From contig CALCWL010000520.1 of NCBI GenBank assembly GCA_937906285.1, forward strand, positions 1 through 24,163: a stretch of 24,163 nucleotides of DNA. The letters are read 5' to 3'. Each line of letters starts with the position of its first letter. Position 1 is the stretch's first letter. Made by a program: the position numbers and the translations under genes. The notes beneath the pieces were generated by a model. It was not told the origin of the DNA. It made no database searches and was given only the letters and a program-made list of their open reading frames with translations. Of the stretch, positions 16,827 to 23,880 are shown one piece after another. This DNA is from an uncultured Rhodanobacter sp. (GTDB lineage: Bacteria > Pseudomonadota > Gammaproteobacteria > Xanthomonadales > Rhodanobacteraceae).

Positions 16827-18395
16827 ATGCCCTCGACCGGAAAGTTTCATCGACAACTCAGCCTCACCGACCTGACCTTTATCGGCCTGGGCGCCATCTT
16901 CGGCTCAGGCTGGCTGTTCGCGGCCAGCCATGTCTCTGCGATCGCCGGGCCGGCCGGCATCCTGTCCTGGCTGATCGGCGGTGCGGCGGTGCTGCTGCTG
17001 GGCCTGGTCTACTGCGAGTTGGGTGCGGCGTTGCCGCGTGCCGGTGGCGTGGTGCGCTATCCGGAATACTCGCATGGCCAGTTGCTGGGGTCGCTGATGG
17101 GCTTCATCACCCTGATCGCGTTTTCCAGCCTCATCGCCATCGAGACCGTGGCCTGTCGTCAATACGCGGCGGCCTGGTTTCCTGCCTTGAATCGCAACGC
17201 AAGCGGCGCCCCCACCCTGCTGGGCTGGCTGGTGCAGCTGGCGCTGCTGACGCTGTTCTTTGCGCTCAACTATTTCAGCGTGAAGACCTTTGCCAGGGCC
17301 AACAACCTCGTCAGCATCTTCAAATTCCTGGTGCCTCTGCTGGTCATCGTGGTGCTGCTGTCCCACTTCCAGCCGCAGAACATGAGCGTGCACGGTTTTG
17401 CGCCTTACGGCTTCAGTGGCGTGGAGGGGGCGGTCTCCGCTGGCGGCGTGATCTTCGCCTACCTGGGACTGACCCCGATCATCTCGGTGGCGAGCGAGGT
17501 GCGGGAGCCGCAGCGCACGATCCCGATCGCGCTGATCCTGTCGGTGATGCTGTCCACGGCGATCTACCTGCTGCTGCAGGTGGCCTTTCTGGGCAGCATT
17601 CCCACACAGATGCTGGCGGAGGGCTGGGGCGGGATCGGTGCGATGTTCTCGCTGCCCTATCACGATATCGCCATCACCCTGGGCATCGGCTGGCTGGCCG
17701 CGCTGGTGGTTTGCGATGCGGCGATCTCGCCCAGCGGCACCGGCAACATCTACATGAACGCCACGCCTCGCGTGGTCTACGGCTGGGCACGCAGTGGCTC
17801 GTTCTTCAAGCTGTTCGCGCGCGTCGATGCCGACTCCGGCATCCCGCGACCCGCGCTTTGGCTCAGCTTTGCGCTGTCAGTGTTCTGGACCCTGCCGTTC
17901 CCCTCGTGGGAGGCCCTGATCAGCGTGGTGTCGGCCGCCCTGGTACTGAGCTATGCCGTGGCGCCGATCACCGTGGCGGCGCTGCGCCGCACCGCGCCGG
18001 AACTGCCACGGCCATTCAAGGTGCGCGGCTTCGGCCTGCTCGGCCCGCTCTCCTTCGTGGTGGCCACCCTGATCGTGTACTGGTCGAGCTGGCAGACCGT
18101 GTCATGGCTGCTGGGCCTGCAGATCGTGCTGTTCGCGATCCATGTCCTGTGCAGGCTGCCGTCGCCCGAAGGCCGCTCCAGGCTGTGCCAGGAGGTCTAT
18201 TCGTCGTGGTGGCTGATTGCCTACTACGCGCTGCTCATCGCGTTGTCCCGCCTGGGCACTTTCGGTGGCCGCGGCTTCCTTGGCCATCCCTGGGATTCGC
18301 TGGCCGCCGCCGTCGTGGCGCTGCTCATCTACCACTGGGGTGCCCGCAGCGGACTGCCGGCCCACTTGCTCGACCTGGGCAGCGATGACGACTGA
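16827..18395 (+). CDS. APC-family amino acid permease (YveA-like)
   Basis: The 522-residue integral membrane protein has about 12-14 hydrophobic segments. The first helix region SLTDLTFIGLGAIFGSGWLF carries the unwound GxIFGSG substrate-binding signature of the amino acid-polyamine-cation superfamily. VASEVREPQRTIPIALI and ISPSGTGNIYMNATPRVVYG are further family landmarks. Length and wording resemble the aspartate-proton symporter YveA of Bacillus subtilis more than the short APC transporters. ATG 16827 was chosen because it places the permease start directly before the first helix; no strong ribosome site is visible. It is the last intact gene of the operon (56 bases after the DUF885 gene). 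The likely cargo is hydroxyproline, proline or another amino acid released from the same diet, but the substrate is unproven. Confidence 0.87.
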   Translation: MPSTGKFHRQLSLTDLTFIGLGAIFGSGWLFAASHVSAIAGPAGILSWLIGGAAVLLLGLVYCELGAALPRAGGVVRYPEYSHGQLLGSLMGFITLIAFSSLIAIETVACRQYAAAWFPALNRNASGAPTLLGWLVQLALLTLFFALNYFSVKTFARANNLVSIFKFLVPLLVIVVLLSHFQPQNMSVHGFAPYGFSGVEGAVSAGGVIFAYLGLTPIISVASEVREPQRTIPIALILSVMLSTAIYLLLQVAFLGSIPTQMLAEGWGGIGAMFSLPYHDIAITLGIGWLAALVVCDAAISPSGTGNIYMNATPRVVYGWARSGSFFKLFARVDADSGIPRPALWLSFALSVFWTLPFPSWEALISVVSAALVLSYAVAPITVAALRRTAPELPRPFKVRGFGLLGPLSFVVATLIVYWSSWQTVSWLLGLQIVLFAIHVLCRLPSPEGRSRLCQEVYSSWWLIAYYALLIALSRLGTFGGRGFLGHPWDSLAAAVVALLIYHWGARSGLPAHLLDLGSDDD

Positions 18396-18464
18396 GCGCC
18401 CGCCACATGGCGCACTCGTCCAGCGCTTGCTGCACGACGACCTCCAGCGCTGCCGGGGGCGCGC

Positions 18465-18930
18465 ATGAGCATTGACGCCAATACCCCGGAACCGGCAGTA
18501 CCGGACTACCCGCAGACACTTGGCCATCCCGGCGGGACAGGTATGGGCCAGCAAAATCTATGGCGCCTGCGCGGCGCTGATTTATGCAGCAAGCATTTTT
18601 GGCGGCCATGTCGCGGACAAGGTCATCGGTTACCAGCGCACAATCCTGATCGGCGCGATGGTCATGGCGACAGGCTTGCTCGTCGTGATGCTACCGAGCA
18701 AAGGGGTCTTCCTGCTTGACCTGTCCCTGGTGATTGTCGGCAACGGCCTTTTCAAGCCGAATATCTCTTCGATGGCCGGGCAGCTTTACCGCCGCGGCGA
18801 CGATCGCCGCGATCATGGCTTCGTCCTGTTCTACATGGGCATCAACGCAGGCTCGCTTCTGGCACCACTGTTGACGGGGTAGTTGGCGAGCCGTTTCACC
18901 GACATGCAGCAGAACTACAAACTCTCGAGA
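18465..18930 (+). pseudogene. Broken POT/PTR2-family peptide transporter
   Basis: The ATG at 18465 starts MSIDANTPEPAVPDYPQTLGHP, the usual N-terminus of Xanthomonadales POT transporters, but the expected RPLW...EFWERF...YYG first helix is missing. From about 18545 the match resumes in another frame with ASKIYGACAALIYAASIFGG, then VGNGLFKPNISSMAGQLY and FYMGINAGSLLAPLLTG. An internal deletion of roughly 90-100 bases with a frameshift at about 18530-18545 explains this. At 18880-18882 a TAG replaces the conserved Trp of LTG-W-LASRF; the frame continues with recognisable sequence (LASRFTDMQQNYKLS) to about 18930, then homology ends at the convergent regulator gene. More than half of the normal 450-500 residue carrier is lost. 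An intact ancestor would have imported di/tripeptides with protons. Confidence 0.85.
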
Positions 18931-18942
18931 GCGGGAGTCTCC

Positions 18943-19695
18943 TCAAATCCCGGGGCGGTTAAGCTGGCGGTATTGGCGAGGAGTGAGGCCGGTAAGATTG
19001 CGGAAGTGCCGCGACAGGCCGCTCTGGTCGCAGAAGCCAGTGAGCTGGGCGATCTCGCCGATGGCTTTGTCGGTGCGAACCAGCCACTGGGCGGCCGAAT
19101 CAATGCGCAACTTGAGCAAATAGCGCGCTGGCGAAAGCTGGAACAGCTTGCGCATGCGTCGCTCGAACTGGGCAGCGGTCAATCCGCAGAGACGCTCCAG
19201 CTGCATCTCGCGCAATGGCTCGCACAAGTGCGCGTGCATGTACTCAACGGCATCGGCGAAGGCGCTATCGATCATCGCCGAACGGCCCGGTTCGTGCAGA
19301 TCACGCGAGACGCATGCGAGGCCGACCACTTGGCCGGCACTGTCGTGCAACGGCATCTTGGTGGAAATGCACCAGCCAGTGGCGTGATCCGGATACAGCG
19401 TAAGGTCGAGGCTGTCCAGCACTGGTTTGCCCGTGCGGAAAACCTGCTCGTCCTGTCGCGCATAACGCTCGGCCATGGGTGCCGGAAACAGGTCGAAAGC
19501 AGTCAGGCCGACCGCATGCGCCTTGCTCGGCAGATGGCAACGCGCGACCGCTGCGGCGCTCATTAATACGTAGCGCCCCTGGCGATCCTTGATCGAATAC
19601 ACGATGTCGGCAAGGCGATCGAACAAGCCCTCGACATAACCCTGCGATGCAATGCGGCCCAGAAAGGTCGCCTGCCACTCCCATCTGTCCCGCAT
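18943..19695 (-). CDS. PAS-domain AraC-family transcriptional regulator (second copy)
   Basis: The product is 250 residues from ATG 19695, which has a GGGGTGGGGA tract immediately upstream; a TTG at 19743 would extend it by 16 residues. Residues about 20-135 form a PAS sensor (LADIVYSIKDRQGRYVLMS, TGWCISTKMPL, VGLACVSRDL). Residues about 145-245 are an AraC-type DNA-binding domain (LERLCGLTAAQFERRMRKLF and IAQLTGFCDQSGLSRHFRNL, ending GLTPRQYRQL). The layout and the GWC-x3-K-x-P and SRDL landmarks match the regulator at 6807-7520, so the two are paralogues. The gene converges on the broken peptide transporter and its 3' end seems to mark where transporter sequence was lost. It may control the operon, the collagenase or the former transporter; the target is unknown. 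Confidence 0.87.
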   Translation of the reverse strand: MRDRWEWQATFLGRIASQGYVEGLFDRLADIVYSIKDRQGRYVLMSAAAVARCHLPSKAHAVGLTAFDLFPAPMAERYARQDEQVFRTGKPVLDSLDLTLYPDHATGWCISTKMPLHDSAGQVVGLACVSRDLHEPGRSAMIDSAFADAVEYMHAHLCEPLREMQLERLCGLTAAQFERRMRKLFQLSPARYLLKLRIDSAAQWLVRTDKAIGEIAQLTGFCDQSGLSRHFRNLTGLTPRQYRQLNRPGI

Positions 19696-19718
19696 TCCCC
19701 ACCCCGATTTGCCCGATT

Positions 19719-19733
19719 CGACGGTAACCGTCG
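19719..19733. promoter_or_regulatory. 15-base palindrome upstream of second PAS-AraC gene
   Basis: CGACGGTAACCGTCG is a perfect 7-base inverted repeat around one central base, located 24-38 bases before the ATG at 19695. Its position between a possible promoter near 19770 and the start codon would suit an autoregulatory operator or a short leader hairpin. AraC-type proteins usually bind direct repeats, so a different regulator is also possible. No second copy was seen in front of the other genes of the window. Confidence 0.4.
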
Positions 19734-19766
19734 GAAATAGCAAAAACCGTGTGCAACCCCGCGTTT

Positions 19767-19774
19767 ATTATAAT
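19767..19774 (-). promoter_or_regulatory. Possible -10 element of second PAS-AraC gene
   Basis: The AT-rich run ATTATAAT contains a perfect TATAAT on either strand, about 70 bases before the regulator start codon, and stands out in GC-rich surroundings. No matching -35 hexamer at 16-18 bases could be identified on either strand, so this is a weak call. Confidence 0.3.
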
Positions 19775-19889
19775 CAACCGACATGTATGGAAGCCGAAGA
19801 CGTTACGTCACGTTGGGCCGCGGCTGCTCTTTTTGGGGAGGTGATCTTGCTGCAGAAATTCGGGCAACGCCTTCATCAAGATTGTTCAG

Positions 19890-19933
19890 CTAAAACTGCT
19901 CCGGGCTAACGTAGCCGCGCGTCGAGTGAATCC
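19890..19933 (-). mobile_element. C-terminal scar of an IS3-family transposase
   Basis: On the minus strand the codons before the TAG at 19890-19892 read RIHSTRGYVSPEQF, which matches the conserved RxHSxLGYxSPxxF end of IS3-family OrfB transposases. Only about 15 codons remain; no upstream catalytic DDE part or terminal inverted repeat is visible. It abuts the IS481-type remnant on its right, suggesting one insertion replaced most of another. Confidence 0.6.
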
Positions 19934-19978
19934 GGGGTGCCGGCGCATTCTTCGCAGCACTTTCCGCACGGGATCAGG

Positions 19979-20480
19979 TTACGTGTCCAGTCCCGCTTGG
20001 TGCTTCGCCTTCCTGAAGAACAGCTCCGGTGGCTGCTCGCGCCAGGCGCGCAGGGCGTGCAAAGGTTTTGTGGCCGAGCGCTAACTGCGGCAGACGGTCG
20101 TCATAAAGCGCCTGATAGTGCTCGATCGTGGTAACGCGTGCTGGCCGGTCGGTGCTTTGGTCTTGCTGGTGAAACGGTCGGTGAACTGGCTACCGTTGTC
20201 GGTGAGCAGCTTGTCGATCTTCGTCGCCGCGGCGCTGTGCAGCCGTCGCAGGAGATCGGTGCTGCCGGCCTCGCTCCGATCGGCGTAGATGCGCAGATGG
20301 CCCAGTGGCCCGGTCGATCGTCACGAACACGTAGCGCCGGAGTTTTCGTCGGCCATTTGCGGCAGGTACTTGATGTCGACGTGGACGAACATGGTCCTTG
20401 AAGGTCTTGCGCATGATCGGCGCGCCCTTGTGATCTACCGAGCGCGCGTCATCGACGTGCTGCTCGTTGCGTCGACTCCA
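19979..20480 (-). pseudogene. Degenerate IS481-type transposase
   Basis: Minus-strand fragments in different frames match an IS481-type DDE transposase in order. VDIKYLPQMADE (20345-20380) holds the first catalytic Asp, and RRYVFVTIDRAT and RIYADRSEAGSTDLLRRLHS follow. LLTDNGSQFTDRFTSKTKAP and TGQHA (down to about 20137) carry the second Asp. Then comes EHYQALYDDRLPQLALGH, and RKAKHQAGLDT ends at the TAA at 19979-19981. Several frameshifts interrupt it. The segment between GQHA and EHYQ, which normally contains the catalytic Glu and the PPRHPQTNGMVERFNG region, is deleted. No terminal inverted repeats or target duplications were recognised. The element is dead and marks old mobile-DNA activity next to the collagenase gene. 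Confidence 0.8.
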
Positions 20481-20507
20481 GTACACCTGAGTCTTCCGCT
20501 GACCGAG

Positions 20508-20534
20508 GGGCCGGCCCCTTTGCGGGGCCGGCCC
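20508..20534 (-). terminator. Hairpin downstream of collagenase gene
   Basis: An 11-base stem GGGCCGGCCCC / GGGGCCGGCCC with loop TTTGC lies about 40 bases past the collagenase stop. It is very stable, but the minus-strand tail (CTCGGTCAGC) has no U-run, so termination is plausible rather than certain. Confidence 0.5.
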
Positions 20535-20575
20535 TGTCATCCATTTGAGAGCTCAGAGCGATACGCTTTCGAAAA

Positions 20576-23548
20576 TTACGGATGCGATCCCGTAATCGAC
20601 CAGGCGCCCGATCCCGAGGTGGATTCCACGAAGAAGCTGTAACTATGCCCGGCGGTGGCCGTGAAAGTGAGATTCAACGGGCCGCTACCGCTCTTTTCCT
20701 TCAGCACCTGGTTGGCGCTGTTGTCGATCACATCGAATCTCCACTGGGTACCCGACGGAACACTGAGCGTCGCAGTCGCGTTCCCCGCCCCACTGGTGAA
20801 TTGAGGGGTGTAGGCGTAGCCGCCCTGTGTAGCGACGGTTCCCGCGAAGCTGATGTTGCCACCGCCCCCGGTACCGCCGCCGGCATAGCTACCCTTCAGC
20901 GTCACACTCGAGTATGGCGAATACCCATTCACCATCACGGAGTAAGTACCCGCTTGCACATTGGCAATCGTGCAGGTTTCGTTGTTGCCACTGATGTACG
21001 GGCGGCAATCGTAGCTGCTCGTGGTCGCCGCAGAACCGAACTTCACGTACAGGTCTGCATCACCAGTGCCTCCCGATATCGAGAACACCAGGTTCGTGGC
21101 ACCTGCAGGCACCGCCATCGTCCAGTTCTGCGGATGGTTGGCTGACGCATCTGAAATCGCCACGCCCACACCATTCGTCAGCACGCTGCCGGAGCTGCTG
21201 GCCCCGGTGCCCGCAAGACTGGCCGTCTGCGGAGTGTTGGTTGCGTTGTCGTTGACGGTCAAGCTGCCCGTCCGCGTTCCGCTCGCTGTCGGTTTGAACG
21301 TCACGGAAACGGTGCAGCTTGATCCACTCGGCAGGGCGGAGTTGCAATTGTTGGTTTGCAAGTAGTCGCCCGATATCGACACCGAGCTGACCGAAAGCGT
21401 GCCAGGACCATTGTTGCTCAACGTCACGTTCTGGGCCGCACTCGTGGACCCAACATTCGTGCTGCCAAAAGTCAGGCTGCTCGAGCTGAGTGATGCCGTC
21501 GGGCCACCACCGCCGCCACAGCCGCCGGTACCACCGTTGTTCGCGAAGCAGGTTTCGAACGCTTCGAACTCCGAGCTGTAGCTGTTGCGAATACCGTCAA
21601 TGAACGAGTGGTAGCTGGTGCTGTATGCACCCGCGCGGAAGATACCCAACATCGTGTCGATGTCCGCACGATGGTTGTTGATCATGAAGTTGACGGCGAG
21701 ATAGCCGCCCGGATACGTCCTGTCCTCATAGTTGGACATGTCGTACGTATTGTTGAACAGCGTCGGGAGGGTGTACGAGTGATTCGTGGCGGTGCTGACG
21801 GCCCCCGAATCAACCAGATTGCGATAGGAATAACTGACGTACTCCGCAAAGCCTTCGATCCACCACACGGTCGAATAAGGAAGGTCGGCATTCGACGTCG
21901 GTGCAGCGGAAAAATCCCCCGCCAGATCGTACTTGGCATCCATGTAGTGCGTGAACTCGTGCCAGAGATTCCAGATCTCCCAGTCGGCCGTGATCCAATC
22001 GGCGTGATAGCAGTAGAAATGAGCGACATTGCCGGGCTGCGAGGGGTCACCCTCCATGCTCAAGCCGCCATTGTTGGTGCTGATGCCATACAGGTAGCCG
22101 GCGTAGGTTGCGTAATCAGCTGAAGAGTTGAACTCGTCGATTTCGAGGCCCGTCGTGTTGTCGCCGGCAACCGCGCCGGAGTCCCGCATGAGGCCATGAA
22201 TATAGGCGACCTCATTGTGGAGCGTGGCGCAGGAATCGCTGAACTGTTGTGCAGTCATGCCCTGTGAAACGATCTTGATCGCATCGCCGGGGCACTGATA
22301 CGTCTGCCCTTGCACATACGCCTTGACGTCCGCTTTGGTGTTGCAGGTCCCGTAATAGCTGCAGTTCGCGCTGTCGTAGTAATCCTGACCAGACACCGCA
22401 GCAATGAAGATCGACGGACCGTTGTTGGTGTAGTTGTAGCTGGAGATGACGCCGGCCACCAAAGGCTTGGCCGTACTGACGACATTGGCCGCGTAGACGG
22501 TGTTGTCAAGGAAGTGCGCCAGTTCGCCGGCAGCGTCACGCGTCAACCATTCATTGGAAGTGTTGGCGTTGAAGCTGCTATGGGTGACGAAGTCGTACAA
22601 CGTGGTGACCATCGAGGTATCGGAGTTCACCGTGCTGACCCAGTCCGGCTGCCAGGCGCCCTGAAAGTATGCCGTCAGAACCGAATCCATCGCCGCTTGC
22701 ATGTTGTAATAGGCGTTGTAGCTGCTGTTGTAATCGTTCAACAGCGCCTTGTACCTGCTTGCGTAGCGGGCTTCCTGATTTGAGCTGGCCGTCAGGGTGA
22801 CGACCTCATTCAAGACCGCGCCGTGGGCGTCATTCACGTCGTAACTGTGCGAGCTGGCAAAGAATGCATCCAGATACGCAGTCACGCCTGAAGTGACGCT
22901 GGACGGGTACGTGGGGATCGAGCTCGAGTTGTAATACTGGACGTAATATCCAGCGCGGAGATACAACGCGAATTGCTGCACGCCGGTGGTGTCATCGCCC
23001 GGATACGACGCGGCATACGCGGCAGCGTAGTTCGCCACCGCGCTCATCTTGCTCGCCGAGAACACCGAAGCGCCGACACTTCCCGAAACACTGAAGAGCG
23101 TATTGAGGCAATCGAGCGAAGACGTCCGGACCAGCTCGCCCATCGAGCTGCTCGATGCATTGGCGAAGGTATTCGCGTCGCAATTGGCAACTGCAGCGGC
23201 AACTGCAGCGGTATGGTTCTTGGTGTCGAGCTGCGCGAAATGCTTTGCCTGGGTCGAGTTGTCGACGATGAACCGTGCAGGTGAGGTCTGTGGGCTGTGG
23301 TCGTAGTCCAGATAGCGCTCAGGGAGCCGAGCGCCGACAGGCGGCCTGGGGCGGAAGTCGGGAGTACCCGACTTGGCGTGCACGATCGCCTTCACCGCAT
23401 TGGCATTTGCCGCCGGAGCGGGTCGCATCGAACGCTTGTGCTGGCTCACGCCCGATGCCAAAGCACTTTGCGAGAACAAAATCAAAAGAAGGGCAAGTGA
23501 CGATGTCTTCAACGTCGTCGTGAAAGTCGGGGGTCGCGTACAGTTCAT
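20576..23548 (-). CDS. Secreted M9 collagenase with C-terminal accessory domains
   Basis: This 990-residue protein starts at ATG 23548, chosen for the strong AAGGAG eight bases upstream and the signal peptide that follows (hydrophobic core about 17-28, cleavage after SALA near residue 31). The M9 N-terminal domain covers roughly residues 75-340. The gluzincin catalytic region carries LWHEFTHYMDAKYD (H530, E531, H534) and WWIEGFAEYVSY (E565), the Vibrio-type M9A layout. After a glycine-rich linker (GGTGGCGGGGG) come a choice-of-anchor-D/ASH-like Ig domain (about 683-783, SLTFGSTNVGSTSAAQNVTL), a PPC domain (about 789-886, GDADLYVKFG) and a C-terminal beta domain of about 100 residues. It should be secreted and cleave collagen or gelatin. 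GC content looks lower than in the hydroxyproline operon. Collagenase plus nearby hydroxyproline catabolism is the functional theme of the window. Confidence 0.93.
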   Translation of the reverse strand: MNCTRPPTFTTTLKTSSLALLLILFSQSALASGVSQHKRSMRPAPAANANAVKAIVHAKSGTPDFRPRPPVGARLPERYLDYDHSPQTSPARFIVDNSTQAKHFAQLDTKNHTAAVAAAVANCDANTFANASSSSMGELVRTSSLDCLNTLFSVSGSVGASVFSASKMSAVANYAAAYAASYPGDDTTGVQQFALYLRAGYYVQYYNSSSIPTYPSSVTSGVTAYLDAFFASSHSYDVNDAHGAVLNEVVTLTASSNQEARYASRYKALLNDYNSSYNAYYNMQAAMDSVLTAYFQGAWQPDWVSTVNSDTSMVTTLYDFVTHSSFNANTSNEWLTRDAAGELAHFLDNTVYAANVVSTAKPLVAGVISSYNYTNNGPSIFIAAVSGQDYYDSANCSYYGTCNTKADVKAYVQGQTYQCPGDAIKIVSQGMTAQQFSDSCATLHNEVAYIHGLMRDSGAVAGDNTTGLEIDEFNSSADYATYAGYLYGISTNNGGLSMEGDPSQPGNVAHFYCYHADWITADWEIWNLWHEFTHYMDAKYDLAGDFSAAPTSNADLPYSTVWWIEGFAEYVSYSYRNLVDSGAVSTATNHSYTLPTLFNNTYDMSNYEDRTYPGGYLAVNFMINNHRADIDTMLGIFRAGAYSTSYHSFIDGIRNSYSSEFEAFETCFANNGGTGGCGGGGGPTASLSSSSLTFGSTNVGSTSAAQNVTLSNNGPGTLSVSSVSISGDYLQTNNCNSALPSGSSCTVSVTFKPTASGTRTGSLTVNDNATNTPQTASLAGTGASSSGSVLTNGVGVAISDASANHPQNWTMAVPAGATNLVFSISGGTGDADLYVKFGSAATTSSYDCRPYISGNNETCTIANVQAGTYSVMVNGYSPYSSVTLKGSYAGGGTGGGGNISFAGTVATQGGYAYTPQFTSGAGNATATLSVPSGTQWRFDVIDNSANQVLKEKSGSGPLNLTFTATAGHSYSFFVESTSGSGAWSITGSHP

Positions 23549-23880
23549 GCTGAAATCTCCTTGGAGGAGCAGACATTCGGAGCCTGCTCCAGCTCTGTGA
23601 GGGAACAAACAACGGCGACTGACGTAAATCTGATCCTTCTGGTGTTGCTGCGCGCCACTGGGATGGATTTCGCGGGGATTCGGTCACTCCTGCGAATTTG
23701 CTGGCGTGAATGGATGTCATCCACGCTACCCCCCAAGAGACGGTGACGCTCGCGCTCCAGCACAGGATCTCGAGTGCCGATCCTGCATGCAGATCAAACT
23801 GTCCAGCGCCTGTTCCCGGCGATCTCCGACTTCGCCGCGCCCACCCCCAGCGGCTCTGGACCTGCGAAAGATTGAACCGG
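23549..23880. other. Intergenic region upstream of collagenase
   Basis: About 330 bases between the collagenase start and the last recognisable part of the collagenase fragment at the right edge. It must hold the collagenase promoter, but I could not fix a -35/-10 pair. The only structured sequence is a short inverted repeat AGGATCTCGAGTGCCGATCCT near 23765-23785. No convincing small gene is present; the left boundary of the degraded collagenase fragment is fuzzy. Confidence 0.35.

Noticed and set aside
18883..19566. Plus-strand open frame following the broken transporter
   Set aside because: Only its first dozen or so codons are transporter remnant; the rest is the antisense of the PAS-AraC gene on the minus strand.
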